Shown here: positions 32,936 through 40,429 of the stretch, one piece after another
Layout of the letters: every line of letters begins with the position of its first letter
Numbering within the stretch: position 1 is the first letter of the stretch
Source: Solirubrobacter ginsenosidimutans
Lineage (GTDB): Bacteria > Actinomycetota > Thermoleophilia > Solirubrobacterales > Solirubrobacteraceae
Direction of reading: 5' to 3'
Length of the DNA: 64,000 nt
Assembly: GCF_027587205.1 (NCBI RefSeq)
Contig: NZ_JAPDOD010000039.1
Coordinates: forward strand, 1-64,000
Notes under the pieces: generated by a model
Told to the model about the DNA's origin: nothing
The model's database searches: none
What the model saw: only the letters and a program-made list of their open reading frames with translations
Position numbers and translations under genes: made by a program

Positions 32936-33853
32936 CTACGCGTGCGCGTGCTCCCGCGCGCCCGCCATCAGGTGCTGGACGAACCAGTCGCGGGCCGCGG
33001 TGCTGGAGCGCTCGAAGTCCGCGATGTAGGCGTCGAAGTGCCCGCCGTCGAGGATCTCCAGCTTCTTCGGCTCACGCGCCCGCTCGTACGCGTCGATCGC
33101 CAGGTCCGACACCGTCAGGTGATCGCCCCGCGCGACGACCAGCAGCAGCGGCGTGGGTGAGATCCACGGCAGGTACGTGCCGGGCTCGTACTCGAGGAAC
33201 ATCTCGACGCTGCGCAGCGTGCACTCGTTGATCCACGACGGCGCCCGCTCCGCCCCGGACGTCGTGAACCACTCGTAGGAGTCCGCCGTCGGCAGCGCGC
33301 ACGGCTCGCCCTCGGGGGCGACGACCGGGATCATCGCCGGCGCCTCGCCGCGGTAGCGCGCCTCCCGGTCGGCCTCGAACATCCCCTGCGTCGGCGCGAT
33401 CAGGTCCGAGCGGATCAGCCGGCGCGCGTTCTCGTGACCGCTGATCAGCGGCACCTGGGCGACGACGCACTTCACCCGCCGGTCGATCGCGCCCACCACG
33501 AGCACGTGCGCGCCGCTGTAGCTCGAGCCCCAGACGCCGATGCGGTCGGAGTCGACCTCGTCGAGCGAGCGCGCGAACGTGATCGCGTGGCGGTAGTCGG
33601 CGATCTGCGCGTGCGGATCGATCTCCTGCCGCGGCTCGCCGTCGCTCGCCCCGAGGTTGCGGTTGTCGTAGACCAGCGCGCAGAATCCCGCGTCGCAGAA
33701 CACCTCGGCGAACGCGTCGAGGAACAACTCCTTGACCGCGCTGTACCCGTGGCACATCACGATCGCCGGCGCCGGTCCCGTCGCCCCGTCCGGGAGGTAC
33801 AACCACCCCCGCAGGGTCGTGCCCTCAGCGTCGAACGAGATGTCCTGCCGCAT
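32936..33853 (-). CDS. Alpha/beta hydrolase
   Basis: The gene encodes a 305-residue hydrolase of the dienelactone hydrolase/X-Pro peptidase-like type. Oxyanion region is IVMCHGYSAVKELF; nucleophile elbow is GVWGSSYSGAHVL; acid is likely Asp in LLVVARGDHLTV; His is in ILDGGHFDAY. N-terminal strand MRQDISFDAEGTTLRGWLYLP fits the family. No signal peptide. Substrate is unknown; esters or small amides are likely. Confidence 0.9.
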   Translation of the reverse strand: MRQDISFDAEGTTLRGWLYLPDGATGPAPAIVMCHGYSAVKELFLDAFAEVFCDAGFCALVYDNRNLGASDGEPRQEIDPHAQIADYRHAITFARSLDEVDSDRIGVWGSSYSGAHVLVVGAIDRRVKCVVAQVPLISGHENARRLIRSDLIAPTQGMFEADREARYRGEAPAMIPVVAPEGEPCALPTADSYEWFTTSGAERAPSWINECTLRSVEMFLEYEPGTYLPWISPTPLLLVVARGDHLTVSDLAIDAYERAREPKKLEILDGGHFDAYIADFERSSTAARDWFVQHLMAGAREHAHA

Positions 33854-33865
33854 CTTCGACCTCCC

Positions 33866-35233
33866 TTACGCGATGGCCGGCGTGTTCGCCGGCAGCGCGG
33901 CAAGCGCCGACTCGAGATCCTCCTCCGAGAACTCGGGATCCTCAAGGGTGCCGCCGAGATAGGCGTCGTAGGCGGCGAGGTCGAAGTTGCCGTGGCCCGA
34001 GAGGCCGAACAGGATCGTGCGCTCCTCGCCCGCCTCCTTGGCCGCCAAGGCTTCGACGATCGCCCCGCGGATCGCGTGCGCGGACTCGGGCGCCGGGATT
34101 ATCCCCTCGGTGCGGGCGAACTGCACGGCGGCCTCGAACGTCTCGTTCTGGCGATAGGCGCGCGCCTCGATCACGCCCGCCTTGACGAGCCCGCTGATCA
34201 TCGGCGCGGCGCCGTGGTAGCGCAACCCGCCGGCGTGCAGCGGCGGCGGGACGAAGTCGTGGCCGAGCGTGTGCATCGGCATCAGCGGCGTCAGGCCGAC
34301 GGTGTCGCCGAAGTCGTACGCGTAGACGCCGCGGGTCAGCGTCGGGCAGGCGGCGGGCTCGGCGGCGACGTAGCGGATCGAGTTCTCCCCGCGCAGCGTC
34401 GCGCGGATGAACGGGAAGACGAGCCCGGCGAAGTTCGAGCCGCCGCCGACGCAGCCGACGATCACGTCCGGGACCCCGGCGCCCGCGAGGTCGAGCTGCA
34501 GGATCGCCTCCTGGCCGATCACGGTCTGGTGCAGCAGCACGTGGTTGAGCACGCTGCCGAGCGCGTAGTTGGTGTCCTCGCGCTGCGCGGCGACCTCGAC
34601 GGCCTCGGAGATTGCGATCCCCAGCGAGCCCGTCGGATGCGACGCCTGCCCCTTGCCGGACTCCGTCAGCGCCGACGGCGAGCGGTGCACGGTCGCGCCC
34701 CAGGTTTGCATCATCGACCGGCGATATGGCTTCTGGTCATACGACGAGCCGACCATGAAGACCTCGCACTCGAGGCCGAACAGCGAGCACGCGAACGCCA
34801 GCGACGAGCCCCACTGGCCGGCACCGGTCTCGGTGACGAGCTTGGTGATCCCGGCCTGCGCGTTCTCGTAGGCCTGCGGCACCGCGGAGTTCGGCTTGTG
34901 CGAGCCGGTGGGCGAGACGCCCTCGTACTTGTAGAAGATCTTCGCCGGGGTGCCGAGCGCCTGCTCGAGCCGGTGCGCGCGGTACAGCGGCGTCGGCCGC
35001 CACAGCCGGTACGCGTCGCGGACGGCGTCCGGGATCGCGACCTCCGGCTCGGGCGAGACCTCCTGCATGATCAGCCCCATCGGGAAGATCGGCGTCAGGT
35101 CGGGCGGGCCGGCGGGCTCACCGGTCTGCGGATTCAGCGGCGGCAGCGGCTCCCCGGGAAGGTCGGGCAGCAGGTTGACCCAGTGCGTCGGGATGGCGTC
35201 CTCGTCCAGCACGAACTTCGTCGGCTCGCTCAT
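33866..35233 (-). CDS. trpB: TrpB-like pyridoxal phosphate enzyme (TrpB2 group)
   Basis: The protein has 455 residues. PLP lysine sits in [18 protein letters not shown], and the phosphate-binding glycines are in [16 protein letters not shown]. Overall it matches TrpB2, the stand-alone form of tryptophan synthase beta, with the N-terminal extension and the insertion around [16 protein letters not shown] that mark this group. It uses indole and serine (or phosphoserine/threonine in some members). No trpA is next to it. ATG 35233 was chosen over the upstream start. Confidence 0.93.
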   Translation of the reverse strand: MSEPTKFVLDEDAIPTHWVNLLPDLPGEPLPPLNPQTGEPAGPPDLTPIFPMGLIMQEVSPEPEVAIPDAVRDAYRLWRPTPLYRAHRLEQALGTPAKIFYKYEGVSPTGSHKPNSAVPQAYENAQAGITKLVTETGAGQWGSSLAFACSLFGLECEVFMVGSSYDQKPYRRSMMQTWGATVHRSPSALTESGKGQASHPTGSLGIAISEAVEVAAQREDTNYALGSVLNHVLLHQTVIGQEAILQLDLAGAGVPDVIVGCVGGGSNFAGLVFPFIRATLRGENSIRYVAAEPAACPTLTRGVYAYDFGDTVGLTPLMPMHTLGHDFVPPPLHAGGLRYHGAAPMISGLVKAGVIEARAYRQNETFEAAVQFARTEGIIPAPESAHAIRGAIVEALAAKEAGEERTILFGLSGHGNFDLAAYDAYLGGTLEDPEFSEEDLESALAALPANTPAIA

Positions 35234-35338
35234 GGACAGAGTATTTCGCCTCCGGCGATCGCGCCTGGCAGTGACGTGGCGCGACACCGCGCCGGCGTTC
35301 GGCGCGCTCGCCTCCGGCGACGTTACAAAAAGGAGGGT

Positions 35339-35431
35339 GACCCGCCGCGCTGGTCAGGCGCGACGGGTCTAAGGCTCATGAACGGCCAGCAGGCGTCGGG
35401 GAGAGAAAGGAACTGCCCAGGGCCGGAGCGG
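35339..35431. ncRNA. Candidate structured RNA element, copy 1
   Basis: Stem GACCCGCCGCGC (35339-35350) pairs with GCGCGACGGGTC (35358-35369) around the loop TGGTCAG. TCTAAGG follows, then a conserved purine-rich part (GTCGGGGAGAGAAAGG) and GGGCCGGAGCGG. The same layout recurs 201 bp downstream with compensating changes in the stem. Strand is not settled; the + strand would place it in the leader of 35779-36546. Confidence 0.6.
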
Positions 35432-35539
35432 AGGGAACGAGGAGAATCCTTGCAACCGAACCTTGGCGGGACCTTGAGGCAACCTTGCGATCTCATAAGG
35501 AACGCAGAGCATGTCGATTCGAGCAGTCCTTAAAGGACT

Positions 35540-35632
35540 GAGCCGCCGCGTTGGTCAGACGCGACGGCTCTAAGGTGCTGGCCGGCCGGCGGACGTCGGG
35601 GGGAGAGAAAGGGCGCCCTGGGGCCGGTGCGG
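35540..35632. ncRNA. Candidate structured RNA element, copy 2
   Basis: Stem GAGCCGCCGCGT (35540-35551) pairs with ACGCGACGGCTC (35559-35570); loop TGGTCAG is identical to copy 1. The third base pair is C-G in copy 1 and G-C here, and the loop-closing pair is C-G there and T-A here. Downstream TAAGG, GTCGGGGGGAGAGAAAGG and GGGGCCGGTGCGG are conserved. Covariation supports RNA structure rather than a DNA repeat. Confidence 0.6.
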
Positions 35633-35778
35633 GGAGAGAGAGGGGCCCGTCCGTGGGCCTCATGGTGTCCATTCGGGAACGATGTGGATACTTCCACGCC
35701 AAAGCAAGCGTCGGCATACGGCGAACCTGTCAGCAATGGTGTGGTCAGCCGCACCCCCCGCCCTACTACGGTACGCGC

Positions 35779-36546
35779 GTGACCGTCACGGAAGATGCGC
35801 CGGTGGGAGCGCGGCACCAGCCACGTGCGGCACCCGGGCGCTCGGCGGCCTGGTGGTGGCTCGTGGCGGCGTGCGCGGCGATCCTCGTCGTGGTCGCGGC
35901 GACGCTCGCGGTCTGGTGGGCGGCGTCACGCGAGACGCGCACGACCAGCTATCGCGTGCTCGGCGACCTCGCCGGCGTCCGGCTCGACCTCGGGGACGCC
36001 GACGTCGAGATCGACGGCGGCGCGACCGCGGTGGAAGTGCGGCGGGTCGACCGCTTCGCGTACGGCGCCCCCTCGGTCGAGCGCCGGTCGGTGTCCGAGG
36101 ACGGCACGCTGAGCATCAGCTCGCGCTGTCCGGACCAGGTCCTCGGCTCCTGCCGCGCCTCCTACCGGCTGGCCGTCCCCGACAACGTGCCGCTCGACAT
36201 CCGGACTTCGGGCGGCTCCGTCAACGTCACCGGCGTGCGCGCCTCGGTCTCGATCTCCACCGGAGCGGGGCCGATCACCGCCAGCGGCTTCTGCGGCTTC
36301 CTGCTGCGCGCGAACTCCGACGCCGGCGACGTGCGCGCGCTCTCGGAGTGCTCCGCCGACCGACTCGAGCTGCGCTCGCGCGCCGGCGACGTGCGCGCGG
36401 TCGTGCCGTCGGGGCGGTACCAGGTCGACGCCGAGAGCGAGACCGGCACGGTCCGCATCCGCGGCATCACCAACGCGCCGGACGCGCCGTTTCAGATCCA
36501 GGCGCTGAGCACGAGCGGGGACGTGTCGGTCGAGGCCGCCCGGTGA
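35779..36546 (+). CDS. Membrane-anchored DUF4097-like beta-repeat protein
   Basis: The gene encodes a 255-residue protein. The GTG at 35779 gives a short cytoplasmic part, one membrane helix (AWWWLVAACAAILVVVAATLAVWW), then an exported beta-strand-rich region. Repeats such as VRLDLGDADVEIDGGATAVEVRR, IRTSGGSVNVTGVRASVSI and ADRLELRSRAGDVRAV resemble DUF4097/DUF4098 adhesin-like stacks. A GTGA overlap couples it to the histidine kinase, suggesting a sensing or envelope role. Function is unknown. Confidence 0.75.
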   Translation: MTVTEDAPVGARHQPRAAPGRSAAWWWLVAACAAILVVVAATLAVWWAASRETRTTSYRVLGDLAGVRLDLGDADVEIDGGATAVEVRRVDRFAYGAPSVERRSVSEDGTLSISSRCPDQVLGSCRASYRLAVPDNVPLDIRTSGGSVNVTGVRASVSISTGAGPITASGFCGFLLRANSDAGDVRALSECSADRLELRSRAGDVRAVVPSGRYQVDAESETGTVRIRGITNAPDAPFQIQALSTSGDVSVEAAR

Positions 36547-38075
36547 CCGCCGCCATCGACCTCTCCCCGCACCTGCGCGCCGCGCGCCGCGCGCTGCTGT
36601 ACCTCGTCGTCGGGTTGGGCCAGGGCCTGACCTACCTGCTGGTCATCGGCGGCGGCCTCGTCGTCGGCGTCGTGCTCGTGCCGCTGTGGGTCGGGCTGCC
36701 GATCCTCGCCGGCACCGCCCGCCTCACCTGGCGGCTGGCCGAGGGGGAGCGCCGGCAGGCCAACCGACTGCTCGAGACGCATCTCCCGCCGGTCGAGCCG
36801 GTCCGCGGCCGCGGCGTCCGTGCGCAGCTCGGCAACCGGATCTTCTGGCGCGCCGCCGGGATGCTGCTGCTCAAGCTCCCGGTCGCGCTCGTTGGCCTGG
36901 CGATCGCGGGTCTGCCGGTCGTCCTCGCGATCGCGATGGCCGGCCTGGGGGTGAGCGGCCTCGCCGGTGACGACGGGCGCCTCGTCGGCCCGTGGTCGCT
37001 CGGCCCGGCGCTCGGCATCGCGCTCTGCCTGCTCGCGCTGCCGGCCGCGATCGTCTCGATCGCCGCGCTCGAGGGCGTCGGCGCCGCGCTGCGCTCGCTC
37101 GTGCGGCGGCTGCTGCGCTCGCGGGTCGCGGAGGGTGGTCCCGTGCGCGAGATGCTCGCCGAGCGGCTCGGGGACCGCTCGCTCAACATCGCCTATTGGC
37201 TGCCCGAGCGCGAGATCTTCGTCGACGACGCCGGCCGCCCGGTCACGCTGCCCGACCCGGGCTCCGGCCGCGCCTGGACGGCGGTCGACCGCGGCGGCGT
37301 GCGCCTGGCCGCGATCGTCCACGACGCCGAGCTCGACGCGACCCCCGAGCTCGTCACCGCCGCGGCCAGCGCCGCCGCGCTGGCGATCGACAACGAACGC
37401 CTGAAGGCCGAGCTGCGCGCGCGGGTGGAGGAGCTGCGGGTGTCGCGGCTGCGCATCGTCGAGGCCGCCGACGACGCCCGCCGCCGGATCGAGCGCGACC
37501 TGCACGACGGCGCGCAGCAGCAGCTCGTCTCGCTCGCACTGGACCTGCGCATGCTCAAGGCGCGCCTGAGCGACTCCGGCCTCTCGACCACCGTCGACCA
37601 GATCGGCGAGAAGCTCGCGATCGCGCTCGCGGAGTTGCGCGAGTTCGCCCGCGGCATCCACCCCGCGTTCCTGTCCGAGCGGGGGGTCGGCGCGGCGGTC
37701 GACGCCCTGGTCGCGCGGGCGCCGTTGAACGTCGAGGCCAAGGTGGACCTCCACGAGCGCCTCCCCGCGCCGGTCGAGGCCGCCGCCTACTTCGTGATCG
37801 CGGAGGGTCTGACGAACGTCGTCCGCTACGCCGAGACCCGCAACGCGTGGGTGGAGGTGCGGCGTGAGGGCGGCGAGGTCGTCGTCGTGGTCGCCGACGA
37901 CGGCAAGGGCGGCGCGATCAGCGAGGGCGGCACCGGGTTGCGCGGGCTGATCGAGCGCCTCGCGGTGCTCGACGGCCGCCTCGACGTCACCAGCCCACCC
38001 GGCCAAGGCACCCGCTTGGAGGCCCACATCCCGTGCGAACCCGGCTCACTCGTCTCCGAGGCGGCGCGCAAATGA
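36543..38075 (+). CDS. Sensor histidine kinase with membrane sensor domain
   Basis: This is a 510-residue kinase. The N-terminal membrane sensor region (about 1-190) contains four helices in two pairs, similar to the bacterial sensor domain seen before HisKA_3 kinases. A GAF-like linker follows (about 200-280), then phospho-His in RRRIERDLHDGAQQQLVSLALD, and the ATPase with EGLTNVVRYAE and ADDGKGG. GTG 36543 overlaps the preceding stop, and its own stop overlaps the sugar-binding protein (ATGA). No response regulator is adjacent. Confidence 0.92.
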   Translation: MTAAIDLSPHLRAARRALLYLVVGLGQGLTYLLVIGGGLVVGVVLVPLWVGLPILAGTARLTWRLAEGERRQANRLLETHLPPVEPVRGRGVRAQLGNRIFWRAAGMLLLKLPVALVGLAIAGLPVVLAIAMAGLGVSGLAGDDGRLVGPWSLGPALGIALCLLALPAAIVSIAALEGVGAALRSLVRRLLRSRVAEGGPVREMLAERLGDRSLNIAYWLPEREIFVDDAGRPVTLPDPGSGRAWTAVDRGGVRLAAIVHDAELDATPELVTAAASAAALAIDNERLKAELRARVEELRVSRLRIVEAADDARRRIERDLHDGAQQQLVSLALDLRMLKARLSDSGLSTTVDQIGEKLAIALAELREFARGIHPAFLSERGVGAAVDALVARAPLNVEAKVDLHERLPAPVEAAAYFVIAEGLTNVVRYAETRNAWVEVRREGGEVVVVVADDGKGGAISEGGTGLRGLIERLAVLDGRLDVTSPPGQGTRLEAHIPCEPGSLVSEAARK

Positions 38076-39106
38076 CCGCCCGCGTCTCGCTCCTGTTCGC
38101 GCTGCTCGTCCTCGTCGCCGGCTGCGGGCGGGTCACGAACGTCCGCGAGCGCGACCTCCTGGTGCGCGGCAACGCCACGGCCGCCGCACGCGAAGCACCC
38201 GACCGCCAGACCCGCGGCGTGCGCATCGCCACCGCGCGGATCGTCTTCATCACCCACGGCCAGGCCTCCGACGAGTTCTGGAAGGTCGTCCAGCGCGGGG
38301 AGGAGGAGGCCCACAAGCAGAGTGGCGCCGCGGTCTCCTACCGCTCGCCGGACTCGTTCTCGATCGAGCGCATGCGCCGCTACATCGACCTCGCCGTCGC
38401 CGATCATCCCGACGGGATGGTCATCTCGCTCCCGGATGCCAAGGCGCTGTCCCCGTCGATCAAGGCCGCGGTCAAGGCGGGCATCCCCGTGATCACGATC
38501 AACTCAGGCAGCGACGAGTTCAAGAAGCTCGGCGTGCTCGCCCATGTCGGCCAGGACGAGTACGAGGCGGGCGTGGAGGCGGGTCGCCGGATGGGCAAGG
38601 CGGGCGTCAAGCACGCGCTGTGCGTCAACCAGGAGAACGGCAACACCGGCCTGGATCAGCGTTGCCGCGGACTCGGCGACGGCCTCGCCAAGACCGGCGG
38701 CACGATGAAGCCGCTGCCCGTCCCGCTCCAAAACGCGACGGCCGCGCAGACGCGGATGGCCGAGGCGCTGGCGAGCGGGCCGGTCGACGGTGTCGTCACG
38801 CTCGGCCCGGGCGGCGCCAAGCCCGCGCTCGACGCCGTCCGCGCCAGCGGCCTGGAGTCGAAGGTGACCCTCGCGACGTTCGACCTCTCCCCCGACGTGC
38901 TCGCCGCGGTCCGCGACGGCAAGATGCTCTTCGCCGTCGACCAGCAGCCGTACCTGCAGGGCTACCTGCCGGTGATGCTGCTCGCCGAGAAGGTGCGCTA
39001 CGGCGTGTTCCCGGCCGAGGGCGAGCTGATCCCGACCGGCCCGAAGTTCGTGACCAAGGCCGATGCGGCCGACGTGATCCGGCTCTCGGCCGAGGGCGTC
39101 CGCTGA
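38072..39106 (+). CDS. Periplasmic sugar-binding lipoprotein (ribose/xylose-binding family)
   Basis: The gene encodes a 344-residue lipoprotein: hydrophobic VSLLFALLVLVAGCG with lipobox Cys, then a Periplasmic_binding_4 domain. Typical strands are RIVFITHGQASDEFWKVVQRG, HPDGMVISLPDAKAL, IPVITINSGSDE, HVGQDEYEAGVEAGRRM, and FAVDQQPYLQGYLPV. It lacks an adjacent transporter and is translationally coupled to a histidine kinase, so it may act as a ligand sensor. It is followed by palindrome B1. Confidence 0.88.
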   Translation: MTARVSLLFALLVLVAGCGRVTNVRERDLLVRGNATAAAREAPDRQTRGVRIATARIVFITHGQASDEFWKVVQRGEEEAHKQSGAAVSYRSPDSFSIERMRRYIDLAVADHPDGMVISLPDAKALSPSIKAAVKAGIPVITINSGSDEFKKLGVLAHVGQDEYEAGVEAGRRMGKAGVKHALCVNQENGNTGLDQRCRGLGDGLAKTGGTMKPLPVPLQNATAAQTRMAEALASGPVDGVVTLGPGGAKPALDAVRASGLESKVTLATFDLSPDVLAAVRDGKMLFAVDQQPYLQGYLPVMLLAEKVRYGVFPAEGELIPTGPKFVTKADAADVIRLSAEGVR

Positions 39107-39109
39107 ACT

Positions 39110-39150
39110 TAAACCCCACCTAAGGGGCCAGACCCCTTAGGTGGGGTTTA
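39110..39150. repeat. Palindromic element family B, copy 1
   Basis: This 41-bp palindrome has 18-bp perfect arms: TAAACCCCACCTAAGGGG at 39110-39127 and its complement at 39133-39150, around CCAGA. It lies between convergent genes and its right end provides the TAA stop of the ROK regulator (39148-39150). It could act as a bidirectional terminator. Related copies are at 49063-49104 and 51367-51407. Confidence 0.88.
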
Positions 39151-40383
39151 GGAAACGGCGGCGCGGCGCTCGCGCGAGAAGAGCTGCGAGCGGGCCTCGC
39201 GCAACCCCATCGCCAACGCGCCTTCCAGCGCCGCCCGCTCGGCGAGGATCGAGGTCTCGATCCGCGTCGGGAGCGGCAGCAGCCGGCCGACCGTCGCCCG
39301 CACCGCCGGCAACAGATCCGCCGCGCCACCGATGCGCCCGCCGAGGACGACGAGCTCGGGGTCGATCACGGCGCAGACGGTGGCGATCGCCAGGCCGATG
39401 CGCTGCGCGGCGTTCTCGATCACCTGCGTGGCGGCGGTGTCGCCGCCTTGGGCCGCTTCGAAGACCTCGCGGGCGGAGTCCGCCGACCCGCCCGCCTCGC
39501 GGTAGGCGGTGAGGATGCCCTCGGCGCCAATCTCGTCCTCGAGGCCGCCGAGCTTGCGGTGGTGCGCGTCGAACGGGTCGCGCGCCAGCGGCAGATAGCC
39601 GATCTCGCCCGCGGCGCCGTGGAAGCCGCGGAAGAGCTCGTCCTGGATGACGATCCCCATGCCGACGCCGGCGCCGATGGAGATCACGACGAAGGTCGAG
39701 ACGCCGCCCGCGAGCCCGCGCCACTTCTCGCCGACCGCGGCCATGTTGATGTCGTTGTCGACCAGCACGGGGACGTTGAAGCGGCTCTCCAGCGTCGCCA
39801 GCGAGTCGAACTCGCCGGTCGCGCTCACGTGCCACGCCAAGGAGGTCACCCGGCGGGTCTCCGGATCGACGACGCCCGGCGTCGAGACGCCCATCGCCAA
39901 CAGGTCGCCGTGGCGGCCGCTGAGCTCGCGGTCGATCTGGCGGACGGCGCCGGTGATCTGCTCCTCGACCGCGCGCGGGCCTCCGCGCGAGGTCTCGAGC
40001 TCGAGCTCGCGCAGCGCGCCGCCGTAGATGTCGACCGCCGCGACGCGCAGGCGGGTGGAGCCGATGTCGATCCCGACCACGAACCCGGCGGCGGAGTTGA
40101 CCGTGAACGCCAGCGGCGTGCGCCCGCGGCGGCCCGGGCGCTCGCCCGCGGTCTGGACGAGCTGGGACTGCACGAGCCGCTCGACGACGGCCGACACCGT
40201 CGGCTTGGAGATGTTGGTGCGCTCGGCGATCTCGGGCCGCGTGATCGGGCCCTCGCGGAAGATCGTCTCGAGGATGGCCTGCTCGCTGAGCTCGCGCAGC
40301 AGGTTCGGTCGCGGGCTCTCGCGCGGTAGGGACTCACTCCTGGACAGGGGAGGGAGGTTACCTATTTCAACTGGCTTGACCAA
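39148..40383 (-). CDS. ROK family transcriptional regulator
   Basis: The 411-residue protein has an N-terminal winged helix-turn-helix (ILETIFREGPITRPEIAERT, ISKPTVSAVVERLVQSQLV) and a ROK sugar-kinase-like domain with GIDIGSTRLRVAAVDIYG, NDINMAAVGE, FVVISIGAGVGMG and GAAGEIGYLPL. The usual C-x-C-G-x-x-G-C zinc motif is missing; the region reads HHRKLGGLEDEIG. TTG 40383 gives the longest start and no ATG fits better. It is divergent from the glucosaminidase gene and probably represses that locus; its own 3' end is inside palindrome B1. Confidence 0.92.
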   Translation of the reverse strand: MVKPVEIGNLPPLSRSESLPRESPRPNLLRELSEQAILETIFREGPITRPEIAERTNISKPTVSAVVERLVQSQLVQTAGERPGRRGRTPLAFTVNSAAGFVVGIDIGSTRLRVAAVDIYGGALRELELETSRGGPRAVEEQITGAVRQIDRELSGRHGDLLAMGVSTPGVVDPETRRVTSLAWHVSATGEFDSLATLESRFNVPVLVDNDINMAAVGEKWRGLAGGVSTFVVISIGAGVGMGIVIQDELFRGFHGAAGEIGYLPLARDPFDAHHRKLGGLEDEIGAEGILTAYREAGGSADSAREVFEAAQGGDTAATQVIENAAQRIGLAIATVCAVIDPELVVLGGRIGGAADLLPAVRATVGRLLPLPTRIETSILAERAALEGALAMGLREARSQLFSRERRAAVS

Positions 40384-40402
40384 GGGGCGCGGAAGCTATA
40401 GC
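40376..40402 (+). promoter_or_regulatory. Possible promoter of the GH2 gene
   Basis: TTGACC at 40376-40381 and TATAGC at 40397-40402 are separated by 15 bp, shorter than the ideal 17. The candidate operator begins 11 bp downstream, a good position for repression. Confidence 0.35.
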
Positions 40403-40412
40403 GTGCCGTTTT

Positions 40413-40423
40413 GTTAGGAAAGG
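40413..40423 (+). promoter_or_regulatory. Candidate ROK operator half-site upstream of GH2 gene
   Basis: GTTAGGAAAGG lies 6 bp before the ATG at 40430 and overlaps the place where a ribosome site would be. The same 11 bp occur at 44025-44035 before the next transcription unit. Both lie next to genes of one pathway with a divergent ROK regulator. ROK operators of the GTTAGGAAA type are known in other actinobacteria, from memory. Confidence 0.45.
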
Positions 40424-40429
40424 CTACGA

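Larger units (their letters stand above)
35234..35778. other. Gene-poor region between divergent genes
   Basis: No convincing coding gene was seen in these 545 bp. Two related structured elements lie at 35339-35431 and 35540-35632. Between them is a stretch with three imperfect copies of (G)ACCTTG spaced 14-16 bp apart (35459-35488) and a short inverted repeat AGTCCTTAAAGGACT (35525-35539). The remaining sequence up to 35778 is the likely promoter region of the DUF4097-like gene. Confidence 0.7.

Noticed and set aside
35339..35632. RNase P RNA, glycine, guanidine, c-di-GMP or T-box element
   Set aside because: Purine-rich GGAGAGAAAGG first suggested known classes, but the conserved cores of these RNAs as I remember them are not present.
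39110..39150. Ordinary rho-independent terminator only
   Set aside because: Near-identical copies at two other places and a centre shared with the in-gene family point to a repeat element, although it may also terminate transcription.
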